Positions 26,870 to 35,407 of a DNA stretch of 64,000 nt are shown one piece after another. The position numbers and the translations under genes were made by a program. Position 1 is the first letter of the stretch, and every line of letters starts with the position of its first letter. Source of the DNA: Ignavibacteria bacterium. Lineage in GTDB: Bacteria > Bacteroidota > Ignavibacteria > Tepidaquicellales > Tepidaquicellaceae. The notes under the pieces are model-generated. The model had not been told where the DNA came from. It made no database searches and saw only the letters and a list, made by a program, of their open reading frames with translations. The stretch is from positions 1-64,000 of the forward strand of contig JAQTLX010000010.1 in assembly GCA_028714695.1 (NCBI GenBank), read 5' to 3'.

Positions 26870-29377
26870 TTATTTAATCAGTATAAATCTCTTTACGTCG
26901 GTAAACGAGCCTGCCGTTAGTCTGTAGAAATAAACACCGCTGGAAAGTTTGTTTCCGTCGAAATCGACAGAATAATATCCCGGCTGTTGTGCATCGTTTA
27001 CGAGCACGGAGACTTCCCTGCCCATTATGTCATAGACTTTCAAAGTAACCAAAGATTGTTTCGGAAGGCCATAACTTATTTTAGTAACCGGATTGAAAGG
27101 ATTCGGATAGTTTTGTGACAGCGAAAATACTTTTGGTATTTCGTTTTCGTTACCCTGAAGACCGGCAACGGTCACAACAAGTGCATTACCCGTATATCTG
27201 AAATAGTTTTGTTTTGTGATAACAATTTTTATTACATCACCTACATTCAACGTACCGGAAATAGGTATACTTAGAGACGAGCCTGTTCCTGTTGCGGTTC
27301 CCAATAATGATGTATCTTTCGAAATCGCGATAAATGCTCCGTTGTTTGCTGTTACATTAAAATGGTTTGCATCGAAACTTATCTGGCCTGCATGAACTAC
27401 ATTTAAGTTTTGCGGCACTTCCGAATACAAATCAAGGAATGCATCACCGTGCATGTGGAACAGCCTGTATGTAACAACTTTGTTGCCTGTATTATAAGGC
27501 CATGAAGACTGCTGCAGGAAGTATTTACCCGCCGCCATACCGAATGCAGGTCTTTCATCTCTCGACGGAGGTGTTGAACCGTATCCAGGCATGAAATCCG
27601 GCCACATATTATCGTACATACCCCAAACATAAGTATCGTTAACGAATGAATAAGACACTTCCGACGGGCAGACCATACCGAGAGCACCGGCATTCTGTCC
27701 GTTATATTTATATCTGTAAAATACTTCCACGAAACTGCCTTCCGCAGGACAACCTGACGGATTGTGATAAGCGCCTGTTTCGCAATTGATGGAAAATATA
27801 AACGGCAAGAAATTTGTATTGTTTAATTGTGACGCATATGCAGTATTGAATCCAGGTTCACCCCAGCCGATATATTCACCGTGGTCACGATGCTGGAGAA
27901 TAAACGCGCCGTTATTTATTGCATTTACAACCTGTGTAGGTGTACCGCCGTTAAAACCGCCGAGTGAATCAGGTGTCATAGGTATGTATCCTAGACCTCT
28001 CGTGCCAAAATAGTTTACAACTGCCGCTGTATTAGTTGCCGATGACCACAGTGTATCCGGCGTTCCCTGATAAACTTTATTAATTCTGACGGGATGTTTA
28101 TTCTTCATTTTCTTGAAATATCCGCCTACGAGTTCCGAACACAACTGGAACCATCTTTCTGTCTGCCAGCCAAGCGCGGTTATCGGCTTATCATAATACG
28201 ATGAACTTGTCGGAGGATTTCTTTCATAATTCAGGTTCTTCGTAATTAAAGTCTGCAATTGATCGTTATTGTTTGCAATTATTCTTGAGAAAACAATTTC
28301 CGGCATTTCATCGCCGTTTACGTCAGCATAATAATTATCCGACGCGAAATTCGGATACGGTGGCGAATCCGGCTGCAGTTTAGAATTAATTGTACTTGCT
28401 CCGGAAGATTCAGTTCCATAGTCAGCCATTAAGCAAACAGCGACAGGTTTTATTGTCCAGTTAGAATATGCATTGACAACCCAACTTTTAATTGTTTCTA
28501 TATTATTGCCGCCAATAGCGGATATTTTGAATACACCGGTTTTTATTCCCTGTTCAGTTCTGAATCTCTTTACAGTATCAGCCCATGCTGCGAATTCGGG
28601 ATTATTAGGAATAATAATTACATACTCATAACCATATTCAGTCATAATATCTTTATATCTGTTATCGAAATCGATTACAGGAAGGGAGGAATAATTAAGG
28701 ATAGCATCGCTTAAGATTGGTTCCCACCATCTGTTTCTGTATGAATCTTCGCCGAAATGACCGTTGCCGCCGATGAAATTGATTTCAACTTTTATATCGG
28801 TATATACCGTTAATTCTCTTTCGACGGGGTTATACTGGAATGGTGTAATACCAAGCATTACTACATCAACACCTCTCAACTTCGAAGGTGCCGATATCAT
28901 TACCGGGCTTTCGGGATAATTCGTATTTTTTCCGTATACACTTTTATCCCGTGGATATTTCAGAGGAGACGGATCGCTGTCCATTGGAATTATCGGCGCG
29001 GGAGCAATATCGATATTCTTAATTATTTCAGATTTGTATGAAACTATTTTATAAGTAACAGTTGCGCCTTGAGGTATTGCAATATAGCGGCCGGTACCCG
29101 CCAAATCAGGCTTACCGGCATCGTTTGGAAGAAATATATTCGGAACCTTTGCGGCTTTCATTACAACGCCATCAACGTTCACGTCTTCAAGATACATTTT
29201 ATCCACAGAAAAATTCACGTCTACTCCCGATGACATCTGTTTTGTCATGGAGAAACCCGACGGACCCCAATTGCCCGAATAATTAATCTCCTGCGCGTTT
29301 GCAGAAGATAAGAACATGCACCCTAATAATAAAACAACCAAATTACGTAGGGAAATTTGATGTAAAATAATTTTCAT
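26870..29377 (-). CDS. gingipain-type C25 cysteine peptidase with T9SS sorting domain
   Basis: This 835-residue protein has a signal peptide (1-28, SANA-Q), a propeptide-like region (about 30-245), and a C25 peptidase domain. The domain starts near YEYVIIIPNNPEF and holds the catalytic dyad candidates His499 (HRDHGEYIGWG) and Cys532 (INCETG). An Ig-like segment (about 660-750) and a T9SS type A sorting domain (SQNYPNPFNP to RFILIK) follow. Gingipain relatives cleave after Arg or Lys, are T9SS cargo and often process other cargo; specificity here is inferred only to family level. It is monocistronic with its own terminator. Confidence 0.92.
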   Translation of the reverse strand: MKIILHQISLRNLVVLLLGCMFLSSANAQEINYSGNWGPSGFSMTKQMSSGVDVNFSVDKMYLEDVNVDGVVMKAAKVPNIFLPNDAGKPDLAGTGRYIAIPQGATVTYKIVSYKSEIIKNIDIAPAPIIPMDSDPSPLKYPRDKSVYGKNTNYPESPVMISAPSKLRGVDVVMLGITPFQYNPVERELTVYTDIKVEINFIGGNGHFGEDSYRNRWWEPILSDAILNYSSLPVIDFDNRYKDIMTEYGYEYVIIIPNNPEFAAWADTVKRFRTEQGIKTGVFKISAIGGNNIETIKSWVVNAYSNWTIKPVAVCLMADYGTESSGASTINSKLQPDSPPYPNFASDNYYADVNGDEMPEIVFSRIIANNNDQLQTLITKNLNYERNPPTSSSYYDKPITALGWQTERWFQLCSELVGGYFKKMKNKHPVRINKVYQGTPDTLWSSATNTAAVVNYFGTRGLGYIPMTPDSLGGFNGGTPTQVVNAINNGAFILQHRDHGEYIGWGEPGFNTAYASQLNNTNFLPFIFSINCETGAYHNPSGCPAEGSFVEVFYRYKYNGQNAGALGMVCPSEVSYSFVNDTYVWGMYDNMWPDFMPGYGSTPPSRDERPAFGMAAGKYFLQQSSWPYNTGNKVVTYRLFHMHGDAFLDLYSEVPQNLNVVHAGQISFDANHFNVTANNGAFIAISKDTSLLGTATGTGSSLSIPISGTLNVGDVIKIVITKQNYFRYTGNALVVTVAGLQGNENEIPKVFSLSQNYPNPFNPVTKISYGLPKQSLVTLKVYDIMGREVSVLVNDAQQPGYYSVDFDGNKLSSGVYFYRLTAGSFTDVKRFILIK

Positions 29378-29679
29378 AAAGTGTTTTATTAATTAATTTT
29401 GATAAAATAATTTTGATAAAGAATGAGAGATGTTCTTTAATAGTAAAGAGAGATTTTTGTTCCTCAAAGCTAATTTAATATTAGTACTTTAATTAAAATT
29501 AATAAGAAAATTTTTATTATAAAACCTTAAAATTAATAATTTATTTGATTTTATTAAGTATATAAAAAATAAAAGTTTCCGATTAAAAAAAGAATGTTTT
29601 ACATCGGTAAGTTTTTTATAGAAAGTTATATATTGCGCGTATTTTGGCAAAGAAATTGAAGAAAATACGAACTTTCGAA
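29378..29679. other. 302-bp AT-rich intergenic region
   Basis: This is the upstream region of the C25 protease gene. It is over 75 percent A/T by eye, with repeated short GATAAAATAATTTTGATAAA-type stretches near 29398-29421. I see no gene or defined promoter. Confidence 0.6.
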
Positions 29680-30327
29680 TTATCTCAGTATAAATCTGAA
29701 TCCGGCAAGTATTGAACTGAAGCCATTGGTATTTCCTCCATAGCGGGAGTCGTAATACGCGTGATATCCTCCGTTCAAATCAATCATGACATCTCTGCCG
29801 ATAGGAATGTTTACGCCGATGCCTATATTCCCGCCGGGATTTAATTGTCTGTCCGAATATACACTGTGACTCGTAATGCTTCTGTCTTTTTGTACGGATG
29901 AGTACAATCCTAAACCGAGTTCGGTATATATTGAAGCGTTTTTATAATCATCATAAATCGTATATCTTGAATTAAGGGAAAACGAAGTCAGTCTTGGCAT
30001 GAAATTAACACTCAGACCCGAATAGAATTTATGGAATAATCTATACATCACCTGAACATTAGCGATAAATAAGCCCTTATAAGTATTTTCCATATCTCCG
30101 TATGTACCGCCCCCGCCGATTCTAAGAGCCATATATAGTTCAAAGCCCGATGTGTCTTTTGAGAAAGAACCGTAAACTTTCATTTTTCCCGAATCATTCG
30201 GATTGAAATTATTGGCATTGTTAAGGTTCCGATTTGGAATATTATCAGCAATAGTAATGGATGTTTGCGAATAAGATATATTTGCTGTTATAATGAATGC
30301 AAAGAATATACTGATTATAATTTTCAT
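29680..30327 (-). CDS. outer-membrane beta-barrel-like protein
   Basis: This 215-residue protein has a signal peptide (1-20, YSQ-T). It then has a mature part of alternating strands (YMALRIGGGGTYGDM, FYSGLSVNFMPRL, YTELGLGLYS) and ends GFRFILR. The plan suits a small porin-like barrel. It follows the iorAB terminator and has its own transcript. No function can be assigned. Confidence 0.68.
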   Translation of the reverse strand: MKIIISIFFAFIITANISYSQTSITIADNIPNRNLNNANNFNPNDSGKMKVYGSFSKDTSGFELYMALRIGGGGTYGDMENTYKGLFIANVQVMYRLFHKFYSGLSVNFMPRLTSFSLNSRYTIYDDYKNASIYTELGLGLYSSVQKDRSITSHSVYSDRQLNPGGNIGIGVNIPIGRDVMIDLNGGYHAYYDSRYGGNTNGFSSILAGFRFILR

Positions 30328-30344
30328 ATTAATATTTTCTTATT

Positions 30345-30372
30345 AAAAAGGGACTGCTTTTGACAGTCCCCT
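30345..30372 (-). terminator. terminator of the ior operon
   Basis: GGGACTG (30350-30356) and CAGTCCC (30364-30370) form a stem with a 7-nt loop. On the minus strand five T follow. It lies 16 bases after the iorB stop. Confidence 0.85.
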
Positions 30373-30387
30373 TGAAAATCACGTCAC

Positions 30388-30972
30388 TTATTTGTTGTGC
30401 TTTTCCGCAATGTCCCTGCCGGCTTTCATTGCCTTCAGATTTACATTTACAACGGATTCGCCTTTCCGCGCGAATATAAATTTTATTGCTTCTTCGAGTT
30501 TTCCGTATTCAATATCGAGAAACGGCGAGGAAGCGCCGAGAATTACCATATTTGCAGAGCGCAGCGAGCCGGATTCCTTTGCAATAGCGTCAGCGTCTAT
30601 TGTAATTGTATGAGATTGAGAATTGAGTTCATTCATTACATCCTCGACAGGAGGATAGTTCGTAATGTTAATGAACGGTTTTGTATTTGTTATAATCCAT
30701 CCGTCAGGAGAAAGATACGGCAGATATCTTAATGATTCCATCGGCTCAACGGAAATAATCATATCGGCTTTTCCGAAAGGAATTAAATCGGAAAAAATTT
30801 CTTTATCGGATAGTCTGAGATGGGACTGGACGTCTCCGCCGCGCTGGCTCATACCGTGGACTTCAGCCTGTTTCAAATATAAGCCGAGATTGACTGCCGC
30901 TACGCCTATTACCGAAGCGATTGAAAGGATTCCCTGTCCGCCAACACCTGCTAAAATAATGTCTCTTTTCAT
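30388..30972 (-). CDS. iorB: indolepyruvate ferredoxin oxidoreductase, beta subunit
   Basis: This 194-residue protein belongs to the pyruvate/ketoisovalerate oxidoreductase gamma-type family. It begins with GVGGQGILSIASVIG (residues 8-22), followed by VHGMSQRGGDVQSHLR and a Rossmann-like remainder. It pairs with IorA to convert aryl pyruvates from aromatic amino acids to aryl-acetyl-CoA with reduced ferredoxin. Its ATG overlaps the iorA stop by four bases, showing tight coupling. Confidence 0.95.
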   Translation of the reverse strand: MKRDIILAGVGGQGILSIASVIGVAAVNLGLYLKQAEVHGMSQRGGDVQSHLRLSDKEIFSDLIPFGKADMIISVEPMESLRYLPYLSPDGWIITNTKPFINITNYPPVEDVMNELNSQSHTITIDADAIAKESGSLRSANMVILGASSPFLDIEYGKLEEAIKFIFARKGESVVNVNLKAMKAGRDIAEKHNK

Positions 30973-32582
30973 TTTGCTGCCTCCGCTTCGCTTTTATCTT
31001 TATTCTTTTTACCTATTGTCTGAATGCATTCCCTTCTTGGAATAATTACGGATACGCCTTCATACGAAAGTTCTTTCTGAATTATTTTCATGTTTTCTTC
31101 GTGATATCTTTTCATCGGATTTATTATATGCAGGTGTTCAGGGTCAACCCCGACACCTTTACATATATCTTCAATTCTGCCTGTGGCTGAAGACTTCTGT
31201 CCGCCTGTCATTCCTGTTGTCGCGTTGTCGAGTATGAAAATCGTGACGGGTGTTTTGTCGTTCACGCAGTCAAGGAGTCCTGTAATTCCGGAATGCGTAA
31301 ATGTCGAATCCCCTATTACAGCCACTGCAGGCTTTAAGCCCGCTTCCGACGCGCCTTTAGCCATTGTTATCGACGCGCCCATATCAACCGTCGAATTCAC
31401 GGAATTGTACGGTGGCAAAGCGCCGAGAGTATAACAGCCTATATCAGCGAAGACTCTTCCGGGTGTATATTCAGCGAGAACGGCTTTCAAATCGAGATAT
31501 GAATCTATATGCGGACATCCCGCGCAAAGCGAAGGAGGTCTTGGCGTAACCATAGCCGGCACATCTTTTCCGTGAATATCAGTCATGCCTAATGCTTTTG
31601 CAACTATATTCGGATTTAGTTCGCCGTCGCGGGGAACAGTGCCGTCGAGTCTTCCTTTTATTTTCAGATTATTTCCGAGAAAACCTTTCAGCATTTCTTC
31701 TATTAAAGGAGCGCCTTCTTCAAGCAGTAAAAGTTCTTCGCATTCTTCAGCAATCTTTTTTATCATATCGAACGGAAGAGGATATTGAGATATTTTCAAT
31801 ACAGGATTAGGGCAAACTCTGTCAGGATAGTTTTCCATCAGATAATTGAAACCAAGTCCGCTGGCAATAATACCGAGTTTCCTGTCTTTTCCGTCAATAA
31901 ATTTATTGAATCCTGACGTTTCAGATTCTTTCGTAAAATTTTCCTGATTTTTCAGCAAATCTTTGTACTGCCTTCTTGCAATTGCCGGAAGAAGAACGAA
32001 CTGTGTCAGGTTCTTCGGAAGGCTGACCTCATTTTGCTGTCTTTTATCTTTTGTCGATACACCTGCCCTTGAATGCGCCAGTCTTGTAGTAATCCTGAGC
32101 ATTACAGGTATTTTATATTTTTCGGAAATCTCGAATCCGTAATGAACCATATCATAGGCTTCCTGCTGGTTAACGGGCTCAAGAACAGGAATCATCGCAA
32201 ATTTACCGAAAAATCTTGAGTCCTGTTCGTTCTGTGACGAATGCATTGAAGGGTCATCTGCCGCTACAACTATCATACCGCCGTTTGCGCCTGTAATTGC
32301 AGAGTTTACGAACGGGTCCGCGGCAACATTCAATCCTACGTGTTTCATACATACCATTGAGCGTTTGCCCGCATAGGACATTCCCAGAGCGGATTCCATC
32401 GCGGTCTTTTCATTGGCAGACCACGAAGAACGTATTCCTTTTTGTTTTGCTTCTTTTGAGTGTTGAACATATTCGGTGATTTCAGTTGAAGGAGTGCCGG
32501 GATATGCATATATGCCCGAGATGCCTGCATCAATAGCCGCCTGTGCTATTGCTTCGTCACCCAGTAAAACTAATTTTTGCAT
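30969..32582 (-). CDS. iorA: indolepyruvate ferredoxin oxidoreductase, alpha subunit, lacking the ferredoxin domain
   Basis: From the ATG at 32582 this is 537 residues. It has the N-terminal pyrimidine-binding domain (LGDEAIAQAAIDAGISG; YPGTPSTEI), a middle domain and a C-terminal thiamine-pyrophosphate domain (CAGCPHIDSYLDL; GDSTFTHSG; DNATTGMTGGQ). The canonical enzyme adds a C-terminal double 4Fe-4S ferredoxin domain after the PRRxC segment. Here the protein stops 21 residues after RREC in a Lys/Glu/Ala tail with no cysteine cluster, so electrons must leave by another route. Upstream in-frame starts to 32642 are less likely. Confidence 0.93.
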   Translation of the reverse strand: MQKLVLLGDEAIAQAAIDAGISGIYAYPGTPSTEITEYVQHSKEAKQKGIRSSWSANEKTAMESALGMSYAGKRSMVCMKHVGLNVAADPFVNSAITGANGGMIVVAADDPSMHSSQNEQDSRFFGKFAMIPVLEPVNQQEAYDMVHYGFEISEKYKIPVMLRITTRLAHSRAGVSTKDKRQQNEVSLPKNLTQFVLLPAIARRQYKDLLKNQENFTKESETSGFNKFIDGKDRKLGIIASGLGFNYLMENYPDRVCPNPVLKISQYPLPFDMIKKIAEECEELLLLEEGAPLIEEMLKGFLGNNLKIKGRLDGTVPRDGELNPNIVAKALGMTDIHGKDVPAMVTPRPPSLCAGCPHIDSYLDLKAVLAEYTPGRVFADIGCYTLGALPPYNSVNSTVDMGASITMAKGASEAGLKPAVAVIGDSTFTHSGITGLLDCVNDKTPVTIFILDNATTGMTGGQKSSATGRIEDICKGVGVDPEHLHIINPMKRYHEENMKIIQKELSYEGVSVIIPRRECIQTIGKKNKDKSEAEAAK

Positions 32583-32703
32583 ACGTATATTTAAAATTTG
32601 GGATTTTAGGTTAGATACAATAAAAATAGAGAATTTAAACATTAAAAATAAGACGATTTTTTGGTGTGATTGGGAATCCTAACTAAAATTACAATTAACG
32701 GTT

Positions 32704-32731
32704 ACCTTCCCAAGCCTGAAACCTGGGAAGG
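32704..32731. other. hairpin downstream of the PDZ-hydrolase gene
   Basis: CCTTCCCA and TGGGAAGG form a perfect 8-bp stem around an 11-nt loop in the 115-base gap between iorA and the hydrolase stop. No T-run follows on the minus strand. It may be a Rho-independent terminator remnant or 3'-end protecting hairpin. Confidence 0.5.
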
Positions 32732-32757
32732 AGAATGTTTAATCCTAATTCAGCAAG

Positions 32758-34110
32758 TTACTTTAAGCCTTCAATCCAGTTTGATATTTCGTCGATTACG
32801 GCGGGATTGAAATTATTGTAATAGAAACCCGGAATATTTTTGTTCTTAAAACTCTCTTCCGGTGTTTTTGAAGTTGCAAAGCCATGGTCCATATTCGGAA
32901 TCAGGAGAAACTTGCCTTTGCCCGGATGATAGAGGTTTACGATTTTTTCAATATCTTCATGGTCTTTATTCGAGAATGCTTCGAAGTCGCCTTCACCTCT
33001 GATAATGAGGACATTTGCTTTTACGTTCTTCCAAACTACAGGCATATTCAAATCCTGCAACTGCTGCCAGAATTTGTAGTTTCTGTCCCAAACGCGGTCG
33101 CCGCCGTCGAACTCAAGATACTCCTTCATCTCGTTTTTCAATTCTTCAGTCAAGGCAAGGTCTTTCGGATGTTTTTTCAATACGAGATAATCATAAAGAA
33201 CTTTAATCATATCGGTAACTACTTTTTCATTTTCAATATAATCGACACCCGAAATGGGATTCTGAAATCTGAACATATCGATAATATATTCATACCATGT
33301 TTTTAATCCCGTGCCGCATACAATAACACCTTTTGCAATGCGATTCTTATCAATCATAGGCGCTTCATAACCGCCGAGCGAATGTCCGAAAACGAAAACG
33401 TTATCTTTATCCACAAAATCATATTCAAGCATTTTTTGAAATCCCGCTTCGAATGCTTCTAGTTCAGTATTATAATCGATTTCAAAACAATCGGGAGTAT
33501 TTAAGCAGTCACCCATCGCGGGTTTTTCGACTCTGACAACTGAATAACCTTTTTCGCTTAATCTATCGACAACCTGTCCGTACGGATGCTTGCCGATGTT
33601 ATCGAGAGAATAGCACATATAACCAGGAATAAATAAAATTGTCTTGAACTTCCCTTCGCCTTTCGGTTTTGTAGTAATAATCCTTAGATAGCCTTCTTTG
33701 AATTTAACCTCGTCATATATCACATCATATTTATCGGATTTTTCATAAGGAAGCGGTTCCGTAATGCCCGTCAGCACTAAGTTAACTCCGCCTCTTATGG
33801 CGCCAATTTTAACCTGCATTTTCTCTCTGAGATTTTTCACTGCCTCTTTATAGGCTTTTATAGTATTTACATTTATTTCGTTTACTGATTTCAGGACATC
33901 GTTCGCTTTCATTCCCAGTTTTTCGCCGGTGGAATTTGCAGTTACGCTTGTAACGGCAAGACCGTCTTTTGAGTCAAGATTCAATGCGGTTTTAATTGAA
34001 TCGTTAATTTCTACAAGTCTTAAACCAAGAAAGGCTTTACGCGTGATATTCTGAGAATAGCCTGTTGTAATCAGGCATAATAATAACGCAGTAAATATAA
34101 GTTTTTTCAT
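32758..34110 (-). CDS. secreted PDZ-domain alpha/beta hydrolase
   Basis: This 450-residue protein has a signal peptide (1-19, GYSQ), then a PDZ domain (about 30-110; FLGLRL ... KLGMKANDVLKSVNEINV) and an alpha/beta-hydrolase domain (about 140-450). The nucleophile is the serine of GHSLGG (near 245), with the likely acid in GEGDFEAF (near 378) and the likely His in NMDHGF (near 412). The PDZ-plus-hydrolase arrangement suggests a periplasmic or surface peptidase/esterase. The substrate is unknown. It is transcribed alone or with the upstream lipoprotein (96-base gap). Confidence 0.88.
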   Translation of the reverse strand: MKKLIFTALLLCLITTGYSQNITRKAFLGLRLVEINDSIKTALNLDSKDGLAVTSVTANSTGEKLGMKANDVLKSVNEINVNTIKAYKEAVKNLREKMQVKIGAIRGGVNLVLTGITEPLPYEKSDKYDVIYDEVKFKEGYLRIITTKPKGEGKFKTILFIPGYMCYSLDNIGKHPYGQVVDRLSEKGYSVVRVEKPAMGDCLNTPDCFEIDYNTELEAFEAGFQKMLEYDFVDKDNVFVFGHSLGGYEAPMIDKNRIAKGVIVCGTGLKTWYEYIIDMFRFQNPISGVDYIENEKVVTDMIKVLYDYLVLKKHPKDLALTEELKNEMKEYLEFDGGDRVWDRNYKFWQQLQDLNMPVVWKNVKANVLIIRGEGDFEAFSNKDHEDIEKIVNLYHPGKGKFLLIPNMDHGFATSKTPEESFKNKNIPGFYYNNFNPAVIDEISNWIEGLK

Positions 34111-34205
34111 AGCAATATAATGAGTTTATTTTGAGTACGGGGATTAATAATGCAAAGTTGCAAAATCAAATAAAAATTACAAGCCGCAATATGATATTCC
34201 TTAAT

Positions 34206-35162
34206 CTATTTATTTAATGATTCATCTTTAGCAGAAACATCGTCAATAATTCCATTAAGTTTTTCATTTTTGAATTTTTCTTTCAGATATAATAAATATT
34301 CTTTTGCTTTTTCCTTTCCTCCCAATTTCTTAATAATCAAATTAATACAATCATGAATATAGTATTTATTGTAATCTGAATCGGGGTTATTCTCTATGAG
34401 AAGTTCAATGTCCTCAAGCAATGTTTCATCATATTTATAGTGGAACCATTCCCTGTTTTGTGCAAAAACATCAAACACAGGCTGAACAAATATAGATTGC
34501 GGATACTTCCTGATATAAAAACGGGCTGAGTCGATATACTCCTGCATTGTTTCCTGCTTGTATGGGCCGGGAAGAACAGTTTTTTCAAATTTCTTCAATT
34601 GATTGAATATATTTAAATCCTCATCCGTTGCCTTCTTAACGGAAAAGTTAATCCTGTTAGAAGTAATATATTTTTTCGAAAATTGTGAAGGAGAAAGGAA
34701 ACTGTACCCGCAATCAAGATTATAAACCCCGGCTTTAAAATAACGGCCCCCGAAAAACAACGATACATTTCCCAGATTGAAATTCAAATTATCCGCTGCA
34801 GTAATTTCCTCACCGGGCTTTAATATAACATAATCGAGTTTTGAGTATGTCGCGTCGTAACCGGACCATTTAAGAGTATCATTTTTTTCGTAAACGCAAT
34901 TCATCTGCCGTGACAGGTGATTTGAATTGAAAAAAGTTTTTATAATGGTATCTGCCATAATACCCGTATTGACTAATCTATAAGTTATGAAAACTTTATC
35001 ACCAAATTCATATTCCTGTTTATCCGTTGAAATCGTCAGTTTGAAATCATGACCTATGGTATCAGATTCCCATTTTTCAAAATGCAGGCCATTATCCGAT
35101 GAAGAACATCCGAACAGGCTAATAATTGCAAAAATTATTACTGAGTAGATAATATATTTCAT
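34206..35162 (-). CDS. hypothetical lipoprotein
   Basis: This 318-residue protein has a lipoprotein signal peptide ending LFGC with Cys19. The first half (about 30-170) is beta-rich and resembles an Ig-like or intracellular-protease-inhibitor-like fold (KQEYEFGDKVFITYRLVN; LKPGEEI). The second half is helical with repeated Tyr/Lys/Glu, like tetratricopeptide-type helices. I do not recognise a family. A small helical tail ends in KDESLNK. It probably sits in the envelope. Confidence 0.75.
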   Translation of the reverse strand: MKYIIYSVIIFAIISLFGCSSSDNGLHFEKWESDTIGHDFKLTISTDKQEYEFGDKVFITYRLVNTGIMADTIIKTFFNSNHLSRQMNCVYEKNDTLKWSGYDATYSKLDYVILKPGEEITAADNLNFNLGNVSLFFGGRYFKAGVYNLDCGYSFLSPSQFSKKYITSNRINFSVKKATDEDLNIFNQLKKFEKTVLPGPYKQETMQEYIDSARFYIRKYPQSIFVQPVFDVFAQNREWFHYKYDETLLEDIELLIENNPDSDYNKYYIHDCINLIIKKLGGKEKAKEYLLYLKEKFKNEKLNGIIDDVSAKDESLNK

Positions 35163-35241
35163 AAATTTAGTTTGTGCTGAGTGAGAAATCTGTACAATAT
35201 TATAAATTTGTATTATAAAATCATATACATTTTCGTAACCA

Positions 35242-35318
35242 TGCCTGTCCCGCCTTTCTATTTGGGCGAGTACCTCCGGACAGTAATAATTCCATCAGGA
35301 TGTAAGTCCTGACGGGCA
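35242..35318. other. structured palindromic element before maeB
   Basis: Several inverted repeats nest here: CTGTCC/GGACAG (35245/35278), CGCC/GGCG (35251/35265) and TCAGGA/TCCTGA (35295/35307). The ends TGCCTGTC and GACGGGCA can also pair. The first and last pairings are mutually exclusive. It lies in the divergent gap 90 bases before maeB and is much more GC-rich than its flanks. It could be a leader RNA switch or a small palindromic repeat element. Confidence 0.45.
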
Positions 35319-35407
35319 GCACTTAATAAAATATTTTAAATTTGTATTATAAATTAATATACATTTTCATTATATTTATCGTACCTCATTTAACTTAATC
35401 AATCATT

